Assembly: GCA_900544195.1 (NCBI GenBank)
Contig: UQUJ01000034.1
Span: forward strand, 1 to 32,767
DNA from: an uncultured Alistipes sp.
Lineage (GTDB): Bacteria; Bacteroidota; Bacteroidia; Bacteroidales; UBA932
Direction: 5' to 3'
Length of the DNA stretch: 32,767 nt
Part shown: positions 26,423-32,767 of the stretch, in pieces
Numbering within the stretch: the stretch's first letter is position 1
How the letters are laid out: every line of letters begins with the position of its first letter
Notes under the pieces: generated by a model
Database searches by the model: none
The model's input: only the letters and a program-made list of their open reading frames with translations
What the model was told of the DNA's origin: nothing
Made by a program: the position numbers and the translations under genes

Positions 26423-28792
26423 TCATTCAACCCGAGTTTCGTTTGTATCTGTCTCCTTACCGAACAGGCGGAACTTTTGGATCAATATGGGAGTGACACA
26501 GAGGTCGGCAAGTAGTGCCAATACAATACCTGCCACGGAGAGTACCCCCATGTGTATAAAGGAAAGCCCCTCGGAAGTGGTATAAACGGCGAAGTTGGTA
26601 CAGATTACTATACTTGTCAGTACTATCGGTGTTCCAATAGTGAGGAACGAGCGGAGAATCGCATACCGATAATTACCCCGACGGTCGAATTCCAAATGCA
26701 CGTGGTTAATGAAGTGAATGGTGTCATCCACCGCCAACCCGAGAATCATAGGCATAATGGTGGCGGTCATCATATCCAACGGATATCCCAACCATCCCAT
26801 CAGACCTCCAACCACCAACGCAGGAGTAACATTGGGTATCAAACCGATAAGCCCGATGCGCACACTACCAAAGGCAAGCATCATCAAGATACAGATGATA
26901 AGGAGGGAGATAGCGAATGAAACCATCTGTCCACGGGCTATATACTGCATCATAACCGTAAATTGAGGGATGCTGCCCACAGTAGCAACTGTAGCTTGAG
27001 GGAAGAGCTTATTGGCGTAAGCAACTATATCGTGTAGCTCCCGTTCTGTTTCCCCTGAATCGTATGAATTCATTTCGACCATCAGGCGAAGACGTCGATA
27101 ATCATAATCGATCCAATACTCTGCCTCACTACCTCCTGCATTTTCATAAAGGAGTAGCAACTGTGCCACCTCTTCAGGATTGTGAGGGATAGTATAATAA
27201 GAGGCATCCCCATCGTGCAGGGTTTGGTTCAGGTCTTTTAGGATATTCAATACCGTGGTTGTGCGCTTGGTTAATTTATACCTGTCTGCGTGTTGTGCTA
27301 AGGAATCTAATCGCACAAGGATTTCGGGCGATTTTGCCAATCCATTATCAGGCAGTTCTATCATCACATCATAGGTATAGACAGACCCAAGTTCGCTTTC
27401 ACCCACTTCCAAAAGGTTATTGACGTAAGCTATCTTTCGCCCCATGGTTCGCTCCACGTCAAAGGCGGTCTCTATTTTTGTGAATTGATAGATAAGAGCG
27501 ACTGTGATCACTCCGGTAAGCCATAGTATCAAAGTACCATGTTTAAGTACACCGATACCTACCTTCTCTAATTTTCTGTCCAACCATCGTCCTCCTGTTT
27601 CCTGCACTTTGGGATGCGGTTTTCCGTCCTTACCAAAACTAAGGAGCACAGGCATCAGTGTAATGGCTATAAAGAACGCCAGCATCACGCATGAAGAAGT
27701 AGCTATGCCGATAAAACGCATAGGCTGCATCGGTATGGCGAGGAAGGAAAGCAAGGCGGCAAAGGTGGTGAGTGCGCTGAACAGCACCGGCCATCCCATT
27801 TCCCTGACAGTTTCTTCTACTGCTTGTGTCCTCTTTCCATGCATGAGGAATTGGCGTTTGAAATAAGAATACACGTGGATGTTGTATGCAATGGAAACGG
27901 CAAATGTCAATAGCATGGGAATCATCAACATGCCACTATCTATCGTCATACCCACGTAACCTAACATACCGTACACGATGATGATGGAGCCAACAGCTGT
28001 GACAAGCGGCACGACCACTCCTCTAAAGGAGCGCGTTACCAATAGCAGGATAAGTATGGAGATTAGGGTGGCGATACCCAGTACACGGGGCATTTCCTTA
28101 CTTATCCATTTCATTTTCATAGCGGTAACATAGGGCAGTCCCGTTCCCTTGGGATGGAGCTTCTGGTATTTGTCCTTGGTGATGATATGCTCCAGCTCGT
28201 TACCCGTCAGCACCTCAGGAGCAACGGCATTCTTCCCCTTGTTCCACACCGAGTCTTCTGGGAAAGTACGCAGCTTGAGTATAATCCATGAGAGCGTTCC
28301 GTCTTTGGAAACGAGCCGTTCTGCAACGTGAGGTTTCAGGTAAGCCTTGTGGCGTATCTCTTCTAGTTGCGCCGGATCTGACGGTATTGTTTCGGGGACA
28401 ATCTGTTCGATAGTCATACCCTCCTCACGGCCCACCATAAATTCGATGTCGGTGAGCGACGTTATTTTGTCGGCATACGAAAGGCTGTCCATCATCTCGT
28501 TGGTGAGTTCACGGATAAGTTGCAAATTCTCTTTCGTAAACAAATTGTCGCATCGGGTCAGCACCGCCGCGAAATTGTCATTGCCGAATATATCCTTGAA
28601 CTCTTCTGTCTTAACAAGCATCGGATCGTCTTCGAGAAAGTAGTCTTCCCACGAAGCACTCACCTTGAAGTATCTTAACCCTGTAAATCCTATGGCAAAG
28701 ACGAGGATAGATAAGCTTAGTACCAGCCATCGTCTTTGTATCATCCATTTGCCCCGACGAGCGAACCAATCATTGATTCTTTCTATTTTCAT
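26423..28792 (-). CDS. MMPL/RND family permease, HpnN-like
   Basis: A 789-aa inner-membrane permease of the RND superfamily, MMPL branch, shorter than the about 1,050-aa drug-efflux (HAE1) pumps. It shows the twofold RND layout. TM1 is near residue 25 (LVLSLSILVFAIGFTGLRYF), followed by a periplasmic domain. A sterol-sensing-like bundle contains FSALTTFAALLSFLA. The second half contains the signature GLAVDDTIHFINHVHLEFD and NFAVYTTSEGL. MMPL pumps move lipids or other hydrophobic compounds. The LolA-like and DUF1302-like proteins in the same operon fit that role. No membrane-fusion protein or TolC partner is present. It is the first gene of the operon. Confidence 0.9.
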   Translation of the reverse strand: MKIERINDWFARRGKWMIQRRWLVLSLSILVFAIGFTGLRYFKVSASWEDYFLEDDPMLVKTEEFKDIFGNDNFAAVLTRCDNLFTKENLQLIRELTNEMMDSLSYADKITSLTDIEFMVGREEGMTIEQIVPETIPSDPAQLEEIRHKAYLKPHVAERLVSKDGTLSWIILKLRTFPEDSVWNKGKNAVAPEVLTGNELEHIITKDKYQKLHPKGTGLPYVTAMKMKWISKEMPRVLGIATLISILILLLVTRSFRGVVVPLVTAVGSIIIVYGMLGYVGMTIDSGMLMIPMLLTFAVSIAYNIHVYSYFKRQFLMHGKRTQAVEETVREMGWPVLFSALTTFAALLSFLAIPMQPMRFIGIATSSCVMLAFFIAITLMPVLLSFGKDGKPHPKVQETGGRWLDRKLEKVGIGVLKHGTLILWLTGVITVALIYQFTKIETAFDVERTMGRKIAYVNNLLEVGESELGSVYTYDVMIELPDNGLAKSPEILVRLDSLAQHADRYKLTKRTTTVLNILKDLNQTLHDGDASYYTIPHNPEEVAQLLLLYENAGGSEAEYWIDYDYRRLRLMVEMNSYDSGETERELHDIVAYANKLFPQATVATVGSIPQFTVMMQYIARGQMVSFAISLLIICILMMLAFGSVRIGLIGLIPNVTPALVVGGLMGWLGYPLDMMTATIMPMILGLAVDDTIHFINHVHLEFDRRGNYRYAILRSFLTIGTPIVLTSIVICTNFAVYTTSEGLSFIHMGVLSVAGIVLALLADLCVTPILIQKFRLFGKETDTNETRVE

Positions 28793-28914
28793 ATCATTTG
28801 CTGTTTGTAAGTTGTTTCATTCATTGAGGGCGGACAAAAGCGATCCGGCTTCTGATAATCGCTTCGAGATTGTTTACTCAAAAACGAACAAAAGCCTGTT
28901 CTGTTCAAAAACAA
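28793..28914 (-). promoter_or_regulatory. Leader region of the MMPL-ABC-TonB operon
   Basis: About 120 bases between the upstream terminator and the MMPL start, so the operon promoter should lie here. Several TTTG tetramers are present, but I found no full match to TTTG-N19-TAnnTTTG and no clear TetR-type palindrome. Confidence 0.35.
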
Positions 28915-28943
28915 AGCGAGCCGCCCCAAATGGGCGACTCGCT
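28905..28943 (-). terminator. Terminator after the TetR gene
   Basis: On the minus strand AGCGAGTCGCCC-ATTTG-GGGCGGCTCGCT (plus 28915-28943) forms a near-perfect stem followed by TTGTTTTTG. It separates the TetR transcript from the MMPL operon. Confidence 0.8.
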
Positions 28944-28992
28944 CTATGGAATATATATGTTATTGAAACATCCCGTTTCATACATTTGATTG

Positions 28993-29196
28993 TTAAGGTA
29001 GGTGCCATAATTCTGTCTGAGTACATTCAGTACCGTTATTTTCGTCTTTCGTTGTAATCATCTCTTTATCCGAAATATCTTTGCGATAGGTGTTTCTCCG
29101 ATTTTGCGTAATCCAAGATTCCTCACAAAGGAAAAGTCCACCTACTCTCTGTACAAGAGTTAATTCTTCATTATTAATAATATTAGTGACACTCAT
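28993..29196 (-). CDS. Small hypothetical ORF coupled to the TetR gene
   Basis: A 67-aa frame whose ATG overlaps the TetR stop codon (ATGA), ending 50 bases before the terminator. It is polar with no signal peptide or membrane segment (VQRVGGLFLCEESWITQNRR). I do not recognise it. The tight coupling supports translation. Lack of any family signature and its short length leave it doubtful. Confidence 0.3.
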   Translation of the reverse strand: MSVTNIINNEELTLVQRVGGLFLCEESWITQNRRNTYRKDISDKEMITTKDENNGTECTQTELWHLP

Positions 29197-29882
29197 ATAC
29201 TGTTTGTTTTTATTCTACTGGAATAGGAGGAAGTCTTATTTCCAACCATTTTCTTTTCTCTGTTACATTCCACATTCATAAGCTTTTTCCATCCTCCCGT
29301 GCTAAAGTGGATATACTCACCAATAAAACATTCTATTTCCTCTTGGGAGAGTTCTTCATGCAGTACCACTTCTTTCATCATATTCATCCACCAAGAACAA
29401 GTGAAATGCATAAAGAATGGAGAAATCTGGGTGTGTAAATCCGGATAGAGTTCTTTCATTCTCTCCAGATATTCCATGCCGATTGCAGAGCTTTTTCCAA
29501 TCCACCGCTCCCAATAGTCTTTGAATCGGGAATCTTGTGTGTCGAGAAACAGCAACTTAAGTTCTTTGCGATAACGGCTTATAATGCCCATCACCTCCTG
29601 CATGGATTTACGATGATACTCCTCTGAGGTGAAAATTTCAAGGGAAAGTCTTTCGTCTCGGTTATGATTATCCAGCATGCCGTTCATCGCCTCTAAAAGC
29701 GGATGTAGGACAACAGCCAGCAAATCTTCTTTACAGGGATAATAATTGTATATATTACTCAGACCAACACCCGATAGTTTGGAAATTTCACGCATAGACA
29801 CAGCCTTGTATCCTTTTTGGAGAAAGGCTTCCCGGGCTGTTTTTAGCAATAACTTGCGTGTATAATCCTTTGGCGTTTGCAT
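29193..29882 (-). CDS. TetR/AcrR family transcriptional regulator
   Basis: A 229-aa regulator. Residues 8-58 are the TetR DNA-binding domain: LLKTAREAFLQKGYKAVSMR, EISKLSGVGLSNIYNYYPCK with the recognition helix at GLSNIYNYY, then EDLLAVVL. The rest is a helical ligand-binding and dimerisation domain (KELKLLFLDTQDSRFKDYWE, HFTCSWWMNMMKE). TetR proteins usually repress their own and the neighbouring transport genes and are released by a ligand. It is encoded just upstream of the permease operon on the same strand, the natural candidate regulator. A terminator separates the two transcripts. Confidence 0.92.
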   Translation of the reverse strand: MQTPKDYTRKLLLKTAREAFLQKGYKAVSMREISKLSGVGLSNIYNYYPCKEDLLAVVLHPLLEAMNGMLDNHNRDERLSLEIFTSEEYHRKSMQEVMGIISRYRKELKLLFLDTQDSRFKDYWERWIGKSSAIGMEYLERMKELYPDLHTQISPFFMHFTCSWWMNMMKEVVLHEELSQEEIECFIGEYIHFSTGGWKKLMNVECNREKKMVGNKTSSYSSRIKTNSI

Positions 29883-29894
29883 AGAGCGACATAC

Positions 29895-29944
29895 ATTGTC
29901 TCAATTTGGTTGCAAAGTTCTTATTATTTCCCTGTATAGACAAT
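29895..29944 (-). promoter_or_regulatory. Candidate operator/promoter of the TetR gene
   Basis: Inverted arms ATTGTCT (29895-29901) and AGACAAT (29938-29944) flank the stretch where the TetR promoter should lie; ACTTTG (minus) is a partial -7 match. The spacing is wider than a usual TetR operator, so the two arms could be halves of two separate sites. Confidence 0.35.
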
Positions 29945-29959
29945 ACCTAAAAAAGGTGA

Positions 29960-30394
29960 TTTTTTTCCGAATACGTCGCCATCCTCTCCGGGAATACCGA
30001 TTTATTGGAGAAGGCAAAGTGGGAAAAGAAGATTGCCGGTTTGGACAGCGAACGGCAGGCGTTCATTCGCAGCAAGTCTTCCTCCAAAGACCTTTTCGAC
30101 CTTTCGCAGAACAAGTTCTTCGTGACGGGAGAAAGCGGAATGAAGTACAGCTACAACAACGGCAGGATTGCGGCAGACCCGCAACTCGCCTGCATGAACT
30201 TCCTGAACGCCTTGGAGAAGATACACGGCTTGATTGAGAAGTTTAAGGCTGACACGGAAAAGATAGCCAAGGATATTCCGGTTTTGCAGGAGGTCGTGAA
30301 CGGATCTTGGAAGAAGGAAGAGCAGCTCAAAGACCTCAAAACGGAACTCGCAGCCCTTGACCGCAAGATACAACTAAAACCGACATTTTTCTAA
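29960..30394 (+). pseudogene. 3' remnant of a conjugative-element DNA methylase/helicase
   Basis: An open frame of 144 codons after an in-frame stop at 29957-29959, with no proper ATG at the start. The peptide (SEYVAILSGNTDLLEKAKWE, IAGLDSERQAF, coiled charged helices, then LDRKIQLKPTFF) looks like the extreme C-terminus of the very large N-6 DNA methylase/helicase proteins of Bacteroidales integrative conjugative elements, from memory of that family. At least 90% of the gene is missing and the break falls near 29,960. The last 30 bases are duplicated at 16,986. Confidence 0.65.
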
Positions 30395-30398
30395 AAAA
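30365..30398. repeat. Right 34-bp direct repeat bounding the island
   Basis: Matches 16986-17019 with two mismatches. It covers the last nine codons and stop of the methylase/helicase remnant. Confidence 0.85.
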
Positions 30399-30589
30399 AC
30401 GCTAAATTTTAGTCGCATTGGCTACTCTTTTAAATGGCATCCAAATTGTCCCTGAATGCGTTCTTTCGTTTTCGATGTTGCGGATTCAGAATATTTTCGG
30501 TAACTTGCCATTGCTGGTCTACAAGGCTGGCCAGGCATTGTCCTACGACTTTAATTAATTAAAAATTATAAGGTTACGAATACTACACC
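30395..30589 (+). promoter_or_regulatory. Leader of the AraC regulator gene
   Basis: A 195-base gap without a gene. A weak promoter candidate is TTTT at 30469-30472, 19 bases, then TATTTTCG at 30492-30499. Near the start codon it is AT-rich (TTAATTAATTAAAAATTATA). Confidence 0.3.
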
Positions 30590-31714
30590 ATGGAGCCATC
30601 CATATACAGTTATTCTCTTTGCATCGCGCTACCGCTGATGTTGTTCTTCGGCTTTTATTTTTTGCTGGCCCCAACCCCGGAAAAGGCCATTTTTGATAAT
30701 TATCTACGCTCCAGGCGGATAATGGGTTTGGCGTTGCTGCTGCTTGCGGCAAACTATTCGGTGCATTTCTTCTTCGGGGTAAGGTTCAGGAGTGTACATG
30801 CTGCCATATTAATGAATCTGTCCACCTATTTTCTGTGCTATTACCTATTCAGCTCTGCATTGATAACACTGCTTAACCGTTTCTATATCACACGAAAAAG
30901 GATCTGGACGCACATTATCCTATGGATCATATTCTCCGGTCTTTCCGGGATTGTATTGTTTTTGTTCCCGGACGGAATAGCGCAGAAAGGCATTTTGCTG
31001 GCTTTGGCGGCATGGCTGGTGGTTTACGGACTGGTGCTGTCTCGCAGACTCATTGTCTCATACCGCAGAGCTATCCGGATTTTCGATGACACGCATGCCG
31101 ATGATATGGGTGCGTATATAAAATGGTTGTCCGTCTTTACCTATTGGGCACCCTTGTTCGGCATCGGATGCGGATTGCTTACTTTCTTGCCTGATGAATA
31201 TGTTTATATATGGATTCTGTCATCGATTCCGTTTTACGTCTATCTCTACTGTTGCTACCAGAACTATCTGCTGTTTTACGAGCAAGTGGAAAACGCGATG
31301 GTAGCGGAGATGACTTCGGAAGATGACGGTCAATGTGATCATAAGCCGGAACAGGCACAGAGGCAAGACACTCCTTTTTACCATGCAGAGATAGCCGGAA
31401 AAATCAAAGGGTGGATTGACGCCGACGGTTTTGTTCAATCCGGCCTGACCATAAAGGAGCTTTCGGACATGCTTCATACCAACCGAACCTATCTGTCCGA
31501 GTACATCAATACGACGTATGGCACATCGTTCCGCGATTGGATCACCGGCCTTCGCATCAATTATGCGAAACGTCTGCTTACCCAAAATCCCAAACTGACG
31601 GTTGCCGACATTTCCGAAAGATCGGGGTTTCTGTCTCCAAGCCATTTCATTAGGTTGTTCAAGGAAAAAACAGGGCAAACTCCTGTCAGATGGAGGAAAA
31701 CAGAGGCGGAATAA
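30590..31714 (+). CDS. Membrane-anchored AraC family regulator
   Basis: A 374-aa protein. About seven hydrophobic segments in residues 1-225 (e.g. LCIALPLMLFFGFYFLLA, AILMNLSTYFLCYYLFSSAL, YIWILSSIPFYVYLYCCYQ) are followed by a linker and a C-terminal AraC/XylS domain from about 265. The helix-turn-helix pair is LTIKELSDMLHTNRTYLSEY and LTVADISERSGFLSPSHFIR, ending with FKEKTGQTPVRWR. Sensors of this form control adjacent fimbrial operons in Bacteroidales. The DUF3575 and fimbrial-lipoprotein genes follow downstream, and two 15-bp direct repeats lie just after this gene. Confidence 0.9.
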   Translation: MEPSIYSYSLCIALPLMLFFGFYFLLAPTPEKAIFDNYLRSRRIMGLALLLLAANYSVHFFFGVRFRSVHAAILMNLSTYFLCYYLFSSALITLLNRFYITRKRIWTHIILWIIFSGLSGIVLFLFPDGIAQKGILLALAAWLVVYGLVLSRRLIVSYRRAIRIFDDTHADDMGAYIKWLSVFTYWAPLFGIGCGLLTFLPDEYVYIWILSSIPFYVYLYCCYQNYLLFYEQVENAMVAEMTSEDDGQCDHKPEQAQRQDTPFYHAEIAGKIKGWIDADGFVQSGLTIKELSDMLHTNRTYLSEYINTTYGTSFRDWITGLRINYAKRLLTQNPKLTVADISERSGFLSPSHFIRLFKEKTGQTPVRWRKTEAE

Positions 31715-31736
31715 TGCGCTGCATTATGGCTGATGG

Positions 31737-31770
31737 AAATAGCCTGAACGACAAAAAATAGCCTGAACGA
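31737..31770 (+). promoter_or_regulatory. Direct repeats, candidate AraC operator
   Basis: AAATAGCCTGAACGA occurs at 31737-31751 and 31756-31770, identical over 15 bases with starts 19 bases apart, near two helical turns. Tandem direct sites are typical for AraC-family binding. The repeats lie about 145 bases upstream of the DUF3575 start. An inverted pair GATTCTG/CAGAATC (31805-31811, 31852-31858) lies between. Confidence 0.65.
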
Positions 31771-31914
31771 AAAGACTAAAATAATCTAAACCGCAAGGAT
31801 GTGCGATTCTGACAATTGAGACATTCTTTCTACGCAAGAATCAGGCGGAGACAGAATCTTTTTGCTTATATTGTTTGCATAAATTCCGGGTCGAGAATAA
31901 ACAAAGCATAGAAT

Positions 31915-32577
31915 ATGAGCAAAAGAATTCTGTCCGTCATCTTGTTTTCATGGCTGTCAATGGCTGCTTCCACAGCTTTCGCGCAACAGAAGACAGATAC
32001 TGCCGACACCTTCCGCTTCGTTCCGCAAGAGGATACGTTCTATTTGGCAAGGGAGGACAATCCGCAGGAATCAGTCCAATCCTTATCACCGACAATTTCT
32101 CAACTGTCCCTGCGCGCCAATCTGCTGCGCTGGGCAACCCTGACACCAGATTTAGGACTTGAATGGCGCATCTGCCCGTCATGGGGCATTGCCGTAAACG
32201 GCTCGTGGACTTCGTGGTCGTGGAATGACAAGGACAGAAGATACGCCCTCTGGGAAGTGGTACCGGAGATCCGTTATTATTTAGGCAGGGAAAAGCGCGG
32301 TTACCTCGGCGCGATGTTCAAGGCCGGACAGTTCAACTACAAGCTCTCCACGACAGGCAAACAGGGAGACCTTACGGGTGGAGGCATCACCGGAGGCTAT
32401 CAACTGAAATTGAACAAATCCCTTTCGATGGACTTCTCCTTAGGGTTGGGCTATATCCATGCCGACTATGACAAGTATGTGGTCATCAACGGCGTGAGGG
32501 TAAGGCGCGGCAGCGAAACAAAGAATTGGTGGGGCCCCGTCTCGGCGGGTGTCACCCTGGTGTGGAACATCTTTTAG
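31915..32577 (+). CDS. DUF3575 domain-containing outer-membrane protein
   Basis: A 220-aa protein with a signal peptide (ILSVILFSWLSMAASTAFAQ). The mature part has the DUF3575 pattern: LRANLLRWATLTPDLGLEWR, WGIAVNGSWTSW, PEIRYYLG, GYLGAMFKAGQFNYK, and a final beta-hairpin ending LVWNIF. It is likely an eight-strand outer-membrane barrel. In Bacteroidales it commonly opens fimbrial (Mfa/Fim-like) operons and lies ahead of the anchor and fimbrillin genes, as here. Its exact role in assembly is not established. Confidence 0.88.
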   Translation: MSKRILSVILFSWLSMAASTAFAQQKTDTADTFRFVPQEDTFYLAREDNPQESVQSLSPTISQLSLRANLLRWATLTPDLGLEWRICPSWGIAVNGSWTSWSWNDKDRRYALWEVVPEIRYYLGREKRGYLGAMFKAGQFNYKLSTTGKQGDLTGGGITGGYQLKLNKSLSMDFSLGLGYIHADYDKYVVINGVRVRRGSETKNWWGPVSAGVTLVWNIF

Positions 32578-32592
32578 CGGAAAGGAGGAACA

Positions 32593-32767
32593 ATGAATAC
32601 AACGACAATCATACGACAGATAAAGGAATATATGGGAGCATACGGAAAGGCTTATACCTTATTATATCTAGGTGCGGTGGCCATACTGACCTCGTGCGTG
32701 ATGGACGACCTCTATGACACGCCGCATCCCGACTACGGGAAGATTGCGGTGACAGCCGACTGGTCGG
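32593..32767 (+). CDS. FimB/Mfa2-like fimbrial lipoprotein, 5' part only
   Basis: The frame runs off the window end after 58 codons. It encodes a lipoprotein signal (LYLGAVAILTSC) and then MDDLYDTPHPDYGKIAVTAD, the usual opening of FimB/Mfa2 or DUF5119-type fimbrial anchor subunits. An unusually strong AGGAGG (32583-32588) sits 4 bases before the ATG, rare in this phylum. A second possible start is the ATG at 32632. It is 15 bases downstream of the DUF3575 gene, so it is in the same operon. Confidence 0.7.
   Translation, partial: MNTTTIIRQIKEYMGAYGKAYTLLYLGAVAILTSCVMDDLYDTPHPDYGKIAVTADWS

Larger units (their letters stand above)
16986..30398. mobile_element. 13.4-kb cargo island bounded by direct repeats
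   Basis: The segment lies between two near-identical 34-bp repeats. It is visibly more AT-rich than the backbone on the left, and its right edge cuts into a gene typical of Bacteroidales conjugative elements. It holds one large minus-strand operon plus its TetR regulator. No integrase or transposase lies inside, so it is probably passive cargo of a larger element that continues to the right. The boundaries are inferred from the repeats. Confidence 0.6.

Noticed and set aside
26423..28792. Classic tripartite drug-efflux pump (HAE1 type)
   Set aside because: The permease is about 250 residues too short and no membrane-fusion protein or TolC-like gene is present; the MMPL branch fits better.

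Overview
The window looks like a gut-type Bacteroidales chromosome. The outer-membrane lipoproteins carry lipoboxes. TonB-dependent receptors sit next to DUF4249 and DUF4374 partners. There is an exopolymer-type fimbrial lipoprotein, a DUF4143 ATPase, and two promoters match the Bacteroidetes form TTTG-N19-TAnnTTTG. Shine-Dalgarno sites are mostly absent. I cannot assign a genus from sequence alone.

Backbone, about 1-16,985, noticeably GC-richer. A three-gene operon encodes a secreted C10 cysteine protease, a DUF4249 lipoprotein and a short TonB-dependent receptor. It converges on an operon of YtxH, holin-like and 77-aa membrane-associated proteins followed by an M24 Xaa-Pro aminopeptidase. 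Then come dnaE (minus strand), a divergent AAA/DUF4143 ATPase with two 48-bp repeats ahead of its promoter, a secreted polysaccharide deacetylase and a C69 dipeptidase. The gaps hold many palindromic elements: a concentric palindrome at 5,136-5,245, a dispersed intergenic repeat (four copies), 51-bp tandem repeats and a 168-bp MITE-like hairpin.

Foreign segment, about 16,986 to the end, AT-richer. An operon of at least seven genes on the minus strand (28,792 to 17,207) lies behind a TetR regulator. It encodes an MMPL/RND permease, two ABC half-transporters of exporter fold, a LolA-like periplasmic protein, a DUF1302-like outer-membrane barrel, a TonB-dependent receptor and a DUF4374 lipoprotein. 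The last two resemble the XusA/XusB xenosiderophore pair, and the ABC pair resembles the YbtP/YbtQ-type siderophore importers. The block is bounded by near-identical 34-bp direct repeats (16,986-17,019 and 30,365-30,398). The right copy is the 3' end of a truncated gene resembling the large methylase/helicase of Bacteroidales conjugative elements. I read it as a cargo module carried on, or recombined into, an integrative conjugative element.

Beyond the right repeat lies the start of a fimbrial operon: a membrane-anchored AraC regulator, a DUF3575 protein and the N-terminus of a FimB/Mfa2-like lipoprotein cut by the window end. Two 15-bp direct repeats between the regulator and the DUF3575 gene look like AraC operator sites.

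All functional calls rest on motif recognition by eye. No database search was run.
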